The notes under the pieces were generated by a model that was not told the origin of the DNA, made no database searches, and saw only the letters and a program-made list of their open reading frames with translations. Below are positions 28,481 through 37,446 of a stretch of DNA of 64,000 bases, in pieces. Every line of letters starts with the position of its first letter. Position 1 is the stretch's first letter. The position numbers and the translations under genes are program-made. Source of the DNA: Candidatus Gastranaerophilales bacterium (GTDB taxonomy: Bacteria > Cyanobacteriota > Vampirovibrionia > Gastranaerophilales > Gastranaerophilaceae); NCBI GenBank assembly GCA_944322855.1, contig CALUQG010000006.1:1-64000 (forward strand), given 5' to 3'.

Positions 28481-28512
28481 AAATGCGGTTTAGATAAAAC
28501 TAAACCGCATTT
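28481..28512. terminator. Bidirectional terminator
   Basis: AAATGCGGTTTA (28481-28492) pairs perfectly with TAAACCGCATTT (28501-28512). It lies between two converging genes, the small acidic protein and the SPFH gene. Confidence 0.9.
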
Positions 28513-28534
28513 AAAATTTATTCACAAACAAAAG

Positions 28535-29548
28535 CTATGATTTTGGTGCTGAATCCAGCATTTGCTTAATACCGTCAACAGAACTCAATATGCCTGTAGC
28601 TTCATAAGGCATGTAAACAACTTTGTTATTTTCACCTTCAACCATCTGTTTGAGAGTATCAAGGTATCTGACAGCAATAAGATACTTGTCTGGCTGCCCG
28701 TTGCCGGCTATTGCTTCAATTGTTTTTTGAATAGCAGTTGCTTCAGCTTCTGCCTGCTTAATTCTTGCTGCGGCCTGACCTTCTGCAACAAGTCTTGCTG
28801 CTTCTTTTTCACCTTCTGCATTCAAAATTGAAGACTGTTTTTGTCCTTCTGCTTTATTAATAGCAGCAGTTTTTTCACCTTCCGCTTTTAAAATTGCAGC
28901 CTGTTTTAAACCTTCGGCTTCGTAAATTGCCGCTCTTTTTTCTCTTTCTGCTTTAACCTGTTTTTCCATAGAAGCTTGAACATCAGCCGGCGGAGTAATA
29001 TCTTGAAGCTCTATTCTGTTAACTTTTACACCCCATTTGTTTGAAGCTTCATCAAGTGTAGCTCTAAGTTTTGCATTGATTGTATCTCTTGAAGCGAGTG
29101 TTTCATCAAGATTCATTTCACCGATAACATTTCTCATGGTTGTCAATGTGAGTTTTTCAATAGCTTCAGGAAGATTTTGAATTTGGTAAACTGCACTTTT
29201 TGCATCCATTATTTGAAAGTATATCAATGCGTTGATAGAAATTGAAACATTATCTTTTGTAATTACATTCTGTCTCGGGATATCCATCACAGATTCTCTT
29301 AAATCTATAAGTGTTCTTTCACTGAAATAAGAATAACTTCTGCCGTCCGGGCCTTTTTGCGAATATTTCCACTGAATTTTTCTTGGATATTCAAAGAAAG
29401 GAACAATAATATGCAATCCTGCATACAATACTTTTTCGAACACACCAAGCCTTTCAATAATCATAGCCTCTTCCTGCTGGATTATTTTGATACCGGCAAT
29501 AAAATACAAAATAACAAGTACCGCAATGATAAGTAATAGAATCAACAT
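28535..29548 (-). CDS. SPFH/band 7 membrane protein (QmcA/stomatin type)
   Basis: A 337-aa protein: one N-terminal membrane helix (LILLLIIAVLVILYFIAG), an SPFH domain (IIQQEEAMIIERLGVFEKVL, VNRIELQDITPPADVQASM), then a long alanine/glutamate coiled coil near 185-270 with repeated KAEGEK/AEGQK units, and a C-terminal part. This matches QmcA/stomatin-like proteins that form oligomeric rings marking membrane microdomains. It is co-directional with a short SPFH protein and an NfeD protein upstream, the classic NfeD-stomatin partnership. Confidence 0.94.
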   Translation of the reverse strand: MLILLLIIAVLVILYFIAGIKIIQQEEAMIIERLGVFEKVLYAGLHIIVPFFEYPRKIQWKYSQKGPDGRSYSYFSERTLIDLRESVMDIPRQNVITKDNVSISINALIYFQIMDAKSAVYQIQNLPEAIEKLTLTTMRNVIGEMNLDETLASRDTINAKLRATLDEASNKWGVKVNRIELQDITPPADVQASMEKQVKAEREKRAAIYEAEGLKQAAILKAEGEKTAAINKAEGQKQSSILNAEGEKEAARLVAEGQAAARIKQAEAEATAIQKTIEAIAGNGQPDKYLIAVRYLDTLKQMVEGENNKVVYMPYEATGILSSVDGIKQMLDSAPKS

Positions 29549-29586
29549 TTTCTCTCCTTTTCTTTATTTTTATAATCTAAATTTGT

Positions 29587-30162
29587 CTATTTAATCAAAT
29601 TTAATAATTTAATATTTTCTATTTTCACCCCCCAGTTAACACTGTATTCATTACAAACATCCGCCAATGTTTTGAAAATATCTTTCAACACAACAGATGT
29701 CTCACTTTGGTTTGTATCTAAAAGCCTTTTTTGTATTACACCACATACAAGCTGATTTAATGCATCAACTAGATATGTAACTTCATAAACAGCTTTGTAT
29801 GGATCAGTAATTCTATAAACAACTTCAAATTCTATTTTTAACTGTTCATTATTTTTAGAATAAAAAAATCTGTTGTCTTTAGGAAATAGAATTTTTTGCG
29901 AAGACAAAGATATTTTTCTGTTATTAAAAAATCTACTATGACCCAGTCTGTCTTCTATTCCTCTCAAATTTTCAAAAAAAGGCAGGATAAAATGTACACC
30001 TTTTCCAATAACCCTGTCAAATTGACCAATACGTTCTATAACGGCCTCTTCTTCATCATTCACAATGACAAGGCTTTTTAAAATTAAACATAATAGACAT
30101 AAAACTGAAATTAAACAAACTAAAAAACAAAACATTTTTTTCTCTGAGCACCTGTAGCGCAT
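29587..30162 (-). CDS. Short SPFH/band 7 protein without coiled coil
   Basis: A 191-aa protein with one membrane helix (MFCFLVCLISVLCLLCLILK) and an SPFH domain resembling its neighbour (VNDEEEAVIERIGQFDRVIGKG; VNWGVKIENIKLLNL). It ends where the domain ends, so the coiled coil used for oligomer building is absent. It is either a degraded duplicate or a specialised partner. The ATG at 30162 lies three bases after the NfeD stop and has no ribosome site, so coupled translation is likely; ATG 30135 is an alternative. Confidence 0.82.
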   Translation of the reverse strand: MRYRCSEKKMFCFLVCLISVLCLLCLILKSLVIVNDEEEAVIERIGQFDRVIGKGVHFILPFFENLRGIEDRLGHSRFFNNRKISLSSQKILFPKDNRFFYSKNNEQLKIEFEVVYRITDPYKAVYEVTYLVDALNQLVCGVIQKRLLDTNQSETSVVLKDIFKTLADVCNEYSVNWGVKIENIKLLNLIK

Positions 30163-30165
30163 TAA

Positions 30166-30597
30166 TTATAATTTTTCTACATACATAACAATGCTGTCAT
30201 TTTTAACAATTCTGACTTTCTCTCCGGGATTAAATTCATCATCTTCATTAACAGATTTTGCCTGCCACTCTTCATCAAAAATTGAAATTCTGCCGCCCAG
30301 AGAAGAAACTTTCTCAAGAACTTTTGCAGTTTTACCTATGTATAACCCGACAGTCTCGGGATTCCCAGAGTTCTTTTGTTTTAGTAAATACGGTCTCAGC
30401 CATATCAAAAATACAGCTGAAAATGCAGAAAAAACAACAACTTGTACAGTTAACGATGCACCTGCGAATGCAGCAAGTGCAGAAACAAAACATGCCAGAC
30501 CAAGATTTAAAAAGAACATCGCCGGTGTAAATATCTCCACTATACAAAGAAAAACACCGGCAATGCTCCATATCTGCCATAAACTCAAACCGTCCAT
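30166..30597 (-). CDS. NfeD-like membrane protein
   Basis: A 143-aa protein with three hydrophobic segments (WSIAGVFLCIVEIFTP, FLNLGLACFVSALAAFAG, VVVFSAFSAVFLIWL) and a C-terminal OB-fold typical of NfeD (GKTAKVLEKVSSLGGRISIFDEEW, GEKVRIV). NfeD proteins partner stomatin-like SPFH proteins. AAAAGGAGG stands before ATG 30597, so I use that start rather than 30642. Confidence 0.92.
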   Translation of the reverse strand: MDGLSLWQIWSIAGVFLCIVEIFTPAMFFLNLGLACFVSALAAFAGASLTVQVVVFSAFSAVFLIWLRPYLLKQKNSGNPETVGLYIGKTAKVLEKVSSLGGRISIFDEEWQAKSVNEDDEFNPGEKVRIVKNDSIVMYVEKL

Positions 30598-30681
30598 TAA
30601 TATGCCTCCTTTTAAACCTTTATTATAAAGGTTATTATGCATACTTGCAATATATTATACGGATGAGAGTCTACAGCAGAA

Positions 30682-30960
30682 TTAAAAACCACCTTCTACA
30701 ATGCAGTAATGTCCATCTTCAAGATCATATTTGTCATGTACTCTACAGACATTACACAAACAGCCTTTGTCTTCATCAATGCAACGGCTTTTTGTATATG
30801 CACAAAACAAGTTTTCCAGTCCCTGCGCATTTTCAATTCCTTTGAGCATATCCATCATATTATGAGGCATTTCTTTTATCTTACAAGATGTCGTATAGGA
30901 AGGGCATTTCAAACAGTTGCACATTTCCAAATTTTCTTTTGTTTTTTCTACCTGTGACAT
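30682..30960 (-). CDS. Cysteine-rich protein (DUF2769-like)
   Basis: A 92-aa protein with about nine cysteines: CNCLKCPSYTTSC near the start, FCAYTKSRC, and CLCNVCRVH further on. The pattern matches DUF2769, a Cys-rich family of unknown function; metal or Fe-S binding is likely but not shown. It follows the ferritin-like gene by 17 bases and is presumably co-transcribed with it. Confidence 0.75.
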   Translation of the reverse strand: MSQVEKTKENLEMCNCLKCPSYTTSCKIKEMPHNMMDMLKGIENAQGLENLFCAYTKSRCIDEDKGCLCNVCRVHDKYDLEDGHYCIVEGGF

Positions 30961-30977
30961 TATTAATCTCCTTAAAC

Positions 30978-31295
30978 TTAGCTTTTGTTCTGTTTTTTGT
31001 TCTCTTTTTGCAAATCTTCGACTTCTTTTGCCCCCTCTGCGTAATGCTTGGATTCATCTTCATCAAGCTCCATCAATACCTTCAAAAGTTCTCCGGCATG
31101 TTCTTTTTCTTCATCTGCAATATCAGCAAGTACAATCTTCACAAGTTCATTATCTGTTGACTCTATAACCTGTTGATAAAGCTGTATTGCTTCATATTCA
31201 GCAGCAATATTAAAACGAATAGCCCGAACAAGTTCTTCCTGTGAAAGTTTTCTGTCACAGTGTTTCACATTACAAGAGTTAGAAAATTGAGGCAT
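30978..31295 (-). CDS. Rubrerythrin/encapsulated-ferritin-like diiron protein
   Basis: A 105-aa two-helix protein with IAAEYEAIQLYQQ and DIADEEKEHAGELLK, giving the E...ExxH ligands of a four-helix diiron site formed by dimerisation. It matches the short rubrerythrin-family proteins related to encapsulin-cargo ferritins (EncFtn), which oxidise Fe(II). No encapsulin shell gene is in the window, and the C-terminal tail (KEVEDLQKENKKQNKS) is not a clear encapsulin-targeting peptide. ATG 31295 has GGAG seven bases upstream. Confidence 0.8.
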   Translation of the reverse strand: MPQFSNSCNVKHCDRKLSQEELVRAIRFNIAAEYEAIQLYQQVIESTDNELVKIVLADIADEEKEHAGELLKVLMELDEDESKHYAEGAKEVEDLQKENKKQNKS

Positions 31296-31423
31296 AATTA
31301 TCTCCATGTTTTCATAATAAATAACAGTTGCATTGAAAACATGTTAAACATTGTTTAAAGACAATAAATTAGACAAAAAAGCTAATTCCTAACAAATTAT
31401 TTTTAAAATTATAATGATATAAA

Positions 31424-31936
31424 CTATTTTGCATTAGCATTTTGCTCTTCAGCCGGATTTGCTGACGAATTTTCTGAAGCATCTTGAGCATCTTCAGAGC
31501 CGGCTTCTGCGTTCGGATCAACTATAGTAACCCCCAAAGCGGATAGAGCCTGCCTTGACTTTGGCGCAAGTGCGGTATCGGGGAAGTTTTCCAGAATAGT
31601 TTGATAGCAATCAATAGCTTCTTGTTTATATTCTCTTTCTTTATACAAATTTGCAGCTTTGTAATATAAAGGCGCAAGACCTGCATCCGGAGCAATAAGC
31701 ATCTGGTTATCAAGTTTTATTTTTATTTCTATCATCTCTGCATTATCCTGCGGAGAAAATAAAGAGTTTGAATAAACTTTTTTTGTTAACCTGTCAATTG
31801 TATCTGACATGGTGGTCATATCTTCCTGCGTAATAGAACCTGCTGATTTCCTAGATTTTTTGGCAGCAAGAGAATCCTTTGATGCCATCATAAATACAAG
31901 CATACCTATCAATATTAAAACTAAAGTCTTTTTCAT
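31424..31936 (-). CDS. Secreted TPR protein
   Basis: A 170-aa protein with a signal peptide (KKTLVLILIGMLVFMMA, then SKDSLAA) and about two TPR-like helical pairs (LAPLYYKAANLYKEREYKQEAIDCYQT...). The last 35 residues are Ala/Asn/Glu/Ser-rich and probably disordered. It resembles the periplasmic TPR domain proteins of the YbgF type, but that match is loose. Confidence 0.78.
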   Translation of the reverse strand: MKKTLVLILIGMLVFMMASKDSLAAKKSRKSAGSITQEDMTTMSDTIDRLTKKVYSNSLFSPQDNAEMIEIKIKLDNQMLIAPDAGLAPLYYKAANLYKEREYKQEAIDCYQTILENFPDTALAPKSRQALSALGVTIVDPNAEAGSEDAQDASENSSANPAEEQNANAK

Positions 31937-32156
31937 AACTTAATATACTCCCCTTATTGTATTCTATAATAACTAAAAATTTTTTGCACCTGACCACATG
32001 GTTTATAATAAAAATGAAATGACATGAACTAATTTTTAAGTGCAATTCGAAAAGAAAAACAGCGGCGGTCAAAAAGCTCAAAATTGCAGCTGCAACAAAA
32101 GATTAGATACTGTATATTTTGTTTTTGATAAAATATTTTTGAGAGGAAATTATGCA

Positions 32157-34127
32157 ATGATTAAACAAATATATACTCTGTCTGAAATAATTGATGAAGA
32201 CTTAAAAAGAGAGACACTAACCGAAACCGAAAAATTAAAACTAGCTAAGGAGATAAAACAAATATTACCTGATGGTTATATTGTTCTTGCTCAAACAAAT
32301 CCAACTTCCGGCGATATAGAAGGGAATGCTAAAAAAGCATTAAAATGGATAAAATGGGCAAATCTTTTAGAAGCAGAAGCAATAGTATTCCCTGAAATGT
32401 TTTTGGTTGGTTATCCAATAGGTGATTTTATTGACCGTTTTCCTGTTATTGTTGAAGAAAACATAGAATGGCTTAATGCTCTCGCTTTAAAGACAACAAA
32501 AACAAAAGTAATTATCGGTTTCGTTGAATTTAACCAATCTAAAAAAGGGAAAAAATACTACAACTCGATTGCAGTCCTCTATGACGGAAAAGTTCAAAAT
32601 ATTATCAGAAAATCGCTTCTTCCTAACTATGCAGAATTTAACGATTACAGACATTTTGAGCCTTCTGATGTTAATTCCGACAGACGTGTTTTAAATATAG
32701 GAAATAAAAAAGCCGGCATTATAGTTTGTGAAGATGGCTGGAATGATTTTGACTTTTTTGACAAAAATCTTTATTCTTTTGATCCTGTTGAAACTGTAGT
32801 GAAAGAACAAAGACCGAATTATTTGATTAATTGCTCTTCCTCAATAACAAGAGCAAAAAAAGAACAGTTAAAACACAACATGCTATCATTTGCTGCAAAA
32901 AAACATAAAACACCGATTGTATATGTCAATCAAGTCGGCTCAGGAGAATGTCTTTCCTTTGAAGGAGCAAGCAGAGTTTATGATGCAAACGGAAATTTGA
33001 TTTATATGGCAAAATCCTATCAGGAACAATTTTTTATAGTTAATCCTTTTGCTGCCGAAGGTAAAATTTATCCGCTGCCACATGGCCTAGAAAAAACTTT
33101 GACTGAACAAAAGGCTTTCAGTCTCGACCATGAACCTGATTTGGAGAGAACATATCTTACAATAATTCAATCTATCAAAGATTATTTTTCTAAAACAGGT
33201 TTCAAACGTGCTGTTCTCGGACTTTCAGGGGGACTTGATTCAACAGTCAGTGCTGTGCTGCTTACTGATGCACTTGGCGCCGAAAATGTTTTTGGTATAA
33301 GTATGCCATCGAAAATAACAAGTTCTGAAAGCAAAAACGATGCAAAGATGCTTGCAAAAAATCTCGGTATTAATTTTATTGAAGCACCGATAAAAGATAT
33401 GTTTGACACGACAAGACAGAGATTTGACAGCATTTTTTCAGATATTGAAAAAAAATGGGACTACAGATATAAAGAAAGTTTTACGAACGATAATATACAG
33501 GCTCGTTCAAGAGCTATGATACTATGGGGTATAGCAAATGAGTTTCAATCATGTCTGCCAATAGCGACATCTGACAAATCTGAATTATATATGGGATATG
33601 CAACCATAAATGGAGATATGTCAGGCGGTTTTGCTCCGCTTGCTGATGTTTCTAAAACAAAGCTTTTTGCTCTTGCAAGATGGCTTAACAAACACAGAGA
33701 AAACAAAAATGCTATTCCTGAAACAATTATTGAAAAAAGACCAGGTGCTGAACTTGCTATAAATCCTAAGACTGGCAAACCTCTTCTTGCGGAAGAAGCA
33801 TTGATGCCTTATGAATTTTTGGATGAAATAATATGGAGAGTAGAAAACCTTCAGCAGTCAATTAAAGATATGCTTTCTGAAGAATTTCTTTATGAAAAAC
33901 ATATGAAAGAAAAAAATACTCCGATTAGCAAATTACAAAAAGAAGAATGGCTTACAAAATTTTTTAGAAGAATGTCAACAGCTTTATATAAATGGTCTAT
34001 TATGCCTCCATCCCCAATTGTTGATGCAAGATCTATAAATAAATCAGAGTACAAACAGCCTATAATTTCTTCAAAAATAAATTATAATAAAACCTCTTTT
34101 GAAGAAAAGCTAAAAACTCTTTCATAA
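32157..34127 (+). CDS. nadE: NAD+ synthetase, glutamine-hydrolysing
   Basis: A 656-aa two-domain enzyme: an N-terminal nitrilase-type glutaminase (Glu in VFPEMF near 80, Lys in RKSLLP near 151, Cys in IIVCEDGW near 190) and a C-terminal NAD synthetase with SGGLDSTVSAV near 357 and ATSDKSELYMGY. It makes NAD+ from nicotinate adenine dinucleotide using glutamine ammonia. I choose ATG 32157 because GAGAGG lies before it and conserved sequence starts there. It is a single gene. Confidence 0.97.
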   Translation: MIKQIYTLSEIIDEDLKRETLTETEKLKLAKEIKQILPDGYIVLAQTNPTSGDIEGNAKKALKWIKWANLLEAEAIVFPEMFLVGYPIGDFIDRFPVIVEENIEWLNALALKTTKTKVIIGFVEFNQSKKGKKYYNSIAVLYDGKVQNIIRKSLLPNYAEFNDYRHFEPSDVNSDRRVLNIGNKKAGIIVCEDGWNDFDFFDKNLYSFDPVETVVKEQRPNYLINCSSSITRAKKEQLKHNMLSFAAKKHKTPIVYVNQVGSGECLSFEGASRVYDANGNLIYMAKSYQEQFFIVNPFAAEGKIYPLPHGLEKTLTEQKAFSLDHEPDLERTYLTIIQSIKDYFSKTGFKRAVLGLSGGLDSTVSAVLLTDALGAENVFGISMPSKITSSESKNDAKMLAKNLGINFIEAPIKDMFDTTRQRFDSIFSDIEKKWDYRYKESFTNDNIQARSRAMILWGIANEFQSCLPIATSDKSELYMGYATINGDMSGGFAPLADVSKTKLFALARWLNKHRENKNAIPETIIEKRPGAELAINPKTGKPLLAEEALMPYEFLDEIIWRVENLQQSIKDMLSEEFLYEKHMKEKNTPISKLQKEEWLTKFFRRMSTALYKWSIMPPSPIVDARSINKSEYKQPIISSKINYNKTSFEEKLKTLS

Positions 34128-34153
34128 ATGCAATGATAAAAAAGAGTAAAATA

Positions 34154-34774
34154 TCAGCTTACATATTTTACACCATTAATAGAATTAAAATCATCAGTAT
34201 CATCTTTGATTTTTTTGAAGTCATTCATTCCGTTAACAAATATGAAACCGCTTTTATTCATTCTGACTTCCAGTTTATTGCTGGAGTTGTTTACATCTTC
34301 CATACTATAACGGTCAGATAAGAAAATATATCTTTGATTTTTAGAACCGACCCAGGGTCTTGAAAGATCAAATTTGTCTTCTTCAAAACCACCATCAATT
34401 AACAAATCTGTGTATTTTAGTAAATTTTGAATATGTTTATTTTTTGAAGCTTTTAAATCTTCATAATTTAGACCTGTAAAGGTTACAACAGACAGACCGA
34501 CTTTTTGCAGTTTTTCTGCCAAAATTGAAAGAGCTTCCGGCTGCTCAAACGGTTCACCTCCGAGAAAAGTTACACCTTCAATCCCTCTTTGACGTCTAAT
34601 AATTGAATACAACATATCAACATCACAGACCATATTTTCTTTATGAGACCAAGTGTTTGTTGCAAAACAGCCTTTACACCTTTTACTGCATCCTTGAACC
34701 CAAATGCAAAAACGAATTCCGGGGCCTTCTACTTTTGTTTTGCTCAACATTTTAAAAATATTTAACTTAATCAT
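34154..34774 (-). CDS. Radical SAM activase, NrdG-like
   Basis: A 206-aa radical SAM protein of the anaerobic ribonucleotide-reductase activase type. The cluster motif is CSKRCKGC near residue 29 (Cys-x3-Cys-x2-Cys), with GPGIRF before it and TFLGGEPFEQPEAL (SAM binding) near 70. NrdG makes the glycyl radical of NrdD. No nrdD or other glycyl-radical gene is in the window, so the partner is unknown. It faces nadE tail-to-tail. Confidence 0.88.
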   Translation of the reverse strand: MIKLNIFKMLSKTKVEGPGIRFCIWVQGCSKRCKGCFATNTWSHKENMVCDVDMLYSIIRRQRGIEGVTFLGGEPFEQPEALSILAEKLQKVGLSVVTFTGLNYEDLKASKNKHIQNLLKYTDLLIDGGFEEDKFDLSRPWVGSKNQRYIFLSDRYSMEDVNNSSNKLEVRMNKSGFIFVNGMNDFKKIKDDTDDFNSINGVKYVS

Positions 34775-35114
34775 AGTTCAATATTCTTTCTAATTTCTCC
34801 ATATAATAAACATAATCTAAGTATTCAAACAAAACTTTTAGTATTTATCAAATTTTTATCAGAAAAATTTAATTACTTCAATCTTATTTTATCAAAACAG
34901 AAATATAATAATATATTTTACGTTTAGTATAATAAAAAAGATTCTGACATATTACATTGTAATATTAAAATTATGCGGTATAGAGCATAATACTATTGTA
35001 ATAAGCTGATTAACCGTTCACAAAAAAATTATGTTTAATTATATTTTCATTTGCGCTAAAATATTGATGAAATGGAGTATAAATATAAACTTGAATATAT
35101 AAAGGAATGTAATT
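34775..35114. other. AT-rich intergenic region
   Basis: This 340-bp region between the divergent activase and nifU has no gene-like frame. Apart from the palindrome listed above I see only AT-rich DNA and several weak -10-like boxes. Confidence 0.5.
34928..34965 (+). promoter_or_regulatory. -10 box and perfect palindrome before nifU
   Basis: TATAAT at 34928-34933 is followed by the perfect palindrome ATATTACA-T-TGTAATAT (34949-34965), 8-1-8. The 7-1-7 core resembles boxes bound by Fur/PerR-family regulators. It lies 150 bases before nifU. No good -35 is seen. A regulator of Fe-S assembly binding here is possible. Confidence 0.4.
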
Positions 35115-35936
35115 ATGTGGGATTATACAGAAAAGGTTATGGATCACTATAAAAATCCGAGAAATGTCGGAGAAATTGAAAATCCATCTGCTGTTGGAGA
35201 AGCCGGCTCATTAGTATGCGGAGATGCATTAAAGTTATATCTAAAAATTGATGATAACGGAGTAATTACCGATGCGAAGTTTCAGACATTCGGATGCGGT
35301 TCTGCAGTTGCCTCATCCAGTGTTTTAACAGAAATGCTAAAAGGCAAAACAATAGAAGAAGCTGCAAAAATTTCGAACCAAGACATTGCTGATGCTCTTG
35401 GGGGGTTACCTCCTCAAAAAATGCACTGTTCCGTAATGGGGCATGAAGCACTTGAAGCAGCAATTGCAAATTATCGTGGAGAAGACGCATCTGCCCATTG
35501 TGAAGAAAAAATTATTTGTTCTTGCTATCACGTTACGGAAAATGTGCTCAGAGAAGCTATAGAAGACAATAACTTAACCGACCTTGAAGATGTTATGAAT
35601 TATACAAAAGCCGGTGGAGCTTGCGGTCAATGTCATACAGCTATTCAAAAAATTATTGATGAAATAAAAAATAAAAAAGAAAAAATTGATATAAAAAACA
35701 TGTCAGCTACACAATTAATATTGAAAGTTAATAATGTTATAGAAAAACACATTGCGCCTGAATTAAGAAAAGACGGCGGCGATATTGAGCTTGTTGATGT
35801 AAAAGATAACAAGATATTTGTATCGTTGAAGGGTATGTGTAAATCATGCAAATTTTCATCTAATACATTGACAAACTTTGTAGAAGCTTCATTAAAGGAA
35901 CATATATCTCCTGATATTGAAGTTGTGGAGGTGTAA
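35115..35936 (+). CDS. nifU: Fe-S scaffold NifU (three-domain)
   Basis: A 273-aa scaffold with the full NifU layout. An IscU-like domain (1-125) has ligands Cys35, Cys61 and Cys105 and Asp37; a BFD-type [2Fe-2S] domain has Cys135, Cys137, Cys170 and Cys173; and a C-terminal Nfu domain has Cys242-x2-Cys245. It receives sulfur from the cysteine desulfurase encoded three bases downstream and passes clusters to targets. No nitrogenase genes are near, so it is probably the general Fe-S assembly scaffold here. GGAATG lies before the start. Confidence 0.96.
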   Translation: MWDYTEKVMDHYKNPRNVGEIENPSAVGEAGSLVCGDALKLYLKIDDNGVITDAKFQTFGCGSAVASSSVLTEMLKGKTIEEAAKISNQDIADALGGLPPQKMHCSVMGHEALEAAIANYRGEDASAHCEEKIICSCYHVTENVLREAIEDNNLTDLEDVMNYTKAGGACGQCHTAIQKIIDEIKNKKEKIDIKNMSATQLILKVNNVIEKHIAPELRKDGGDIELVDVKDNKIFVSLKGMCKSCKFSSNTLTNFVEASLKEHISPDIEVVEV

Positions 35937-35939
35937 AAC

Positions 35940-37139
35940 ATGACTCAAAAAGTTGTATATCTTGACAATAATGCAACAACAATGGTTGACCCAAAAGTTT
36001 TTGAGGCAATGAAACCGTATTTTTGTGAATTATACGGAAATCCATCCAGCATGCACGCTTTTGGAGGACAAGTTGCAAAAGCGGTTGCTGATGCAAGAGA
36101 ACAGGTCAAAAATTTTTTAGGCGCAAAAGATGCAAAAGAAATCATCTTCACAGCTTCAGGCTCTGAAGGTGATAATATGGCTATAAGAGGAATTCTCGAA
36201 GCAAATAAAAATAAAAAACATATAATAACAACCAGAATAGAACATCCTGCTGTTTTGAATTTGTATAAATATTTTGAAAAACAAGGATATGATGTTACAT
36301 ATCTGAATGTTGATGCAAAAGGGAATATAGATTTAAATGAATTGAAAAATGCAATTACATCTGAAACAGCACTTGTCTCTATGATGTATGCAAACAATGA
36401 AACAGGTGTTATCTTACCTGTTGAAAAAGCAGCAAAACTTGTAAAACAGATTAATCCAAAAATAAAAATCCATGTTGATGCAGTTCAGGCAGCAGGGAAA
36501 ATACCTATAGACGTAAAAAATACAGATATAGATTTACTAACTATTGCCGGACATAAAATACATGCACCAAAAGGTATCGGTGCTTTGTATGTTAAAACAG
36601 GAACTCTTTTACCGGCTTTTGTTATCGGAGGCCATCAAGAAAGAGGTAAAAGAGCCGGCACAGAAAATGTTCCATACATAATAGGACTCGGTAAAGCCTG
36701 TGAATTAGCTCAAGAGTCATTAAAATATGAAATGACAGAAGTTAAAAGACTCAGAGATAAACTGGAACAAGGCATTCTTAAAAAGGTATACAATGCAAAA
36801 GTAAACGGAGCTACAGAAAATAGAGTTCCAAATACTACAAATATCGGTTTTCAATATATTGAAGGAGAGCTTATTTTATTACATTTAAGTGATTTAGGTA
36901 TCTGTGCAAGTTCAGGAAGCGCTTGCACATCAGGAAGCCTTGAACCGAGTCATGTACTCAAATCAATGGGAGTACCATTCGAATCTTTGCATGGAAGTAT
37001 ACGTTTCAGCTTAAGCAGATTTACCACAGAAGATGATATTGATTATGTTTTAAAAGTACTTCCTGATGTAATATTTAAATTGAATAAAATTTCACCTTAT
37101 CAAAAAGAGCTGAAAATACTTGAAGAAAAGCATAGATAG
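35940..37139 (+). CDS. nifS: Cysteine desulfurase NifS
   Basis: A 399-aa PLP enzyme that takes sulfur from cysteine for cluster assembly. His103, Asp180, the PLP Lys206 in AGHKIHAPKG and the active Cys329 in SSGSACTSGS are all present. It begins three bases after nifU and is followed by a terminator about 200 bases on. It belongs to the NifS/IscS group. Confidence 0.97.
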   Translation: MTQKVVYLDNNATTMVDPKVFEAMKPYFCELYGNPSSMHAFGGQVAKAVADAREQVKNFLGAKDAKEIIFTASGSEGDNMAIRGILEANKNKKHIITTRIEHPAVLNLYKYFEKQGYDVTYLNVDAKGNIDLNELKNAITSETALVSMMYANNETGVILPVEKAAKLVKQINPKIKIHVDAVQAAGKIPIDVKNTDIDLLTIAGHKIHAPKGIGALYVKTGTLLPAFVIGGHQERGKRAGTENVPYIIGLGKACELAQESLKYEMTEVKRLRDKLEQGILKKVYNAKVNGATENRVPNTTNIGFQYIEGELILLHLSDLGICASSGSACTSGSLEPSHVLKSMGVPFESLHGSIRFSLSRFTTEDDIDYVLKVLPDVIFKLNKISPYQKELKILEEKHR

Positions 37140-37346
37140 ACAAAATAGAAAATGCATAGTAAGTTTTTTTCTGAGCTACTCAAAAGAAAATCTATAACCA
37201 TCTAACCGTATTCTGATTTACAGGGAGAAAAATTTTTTTAATTTATCATTACGGGCAAATTTTATTGTTTTCCCCTAACTAAGAAAACGAATTACACTCC
37301 AGCATAAATATTACAATTGTAAATTTATCCATTCCTTATATTATAC

Positions 37347-37370
37347 AGTGATTTTCATTATCACTTTTTT
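37347..37370 (+). terminator. Terminator after nifS
   Basis: AGTGAT (37347-37352) pairs with ATCACT (37360-37365), followed by a run of T. The remaining 300 bases around it hold no gene; TTCACT and TATACA with 17 bases between them (about 37387-37415) could be the promoter of the next gene. Confidence 0.5.
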
Positions 37371-37446
37371 ATCCAAATAGCAATTTTCACTAACAAAAAT
37401 TGTTTATATATACAGTAGGTTAAATACAAAATTAAGGTTAGTGAAT

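Noticed and set aside
35115-37139. Nitrogen fixation
   Set aside because: NifU/NifS are present but no nifHDK or nif regulators; in this setting they serve general Fe-S assembly.
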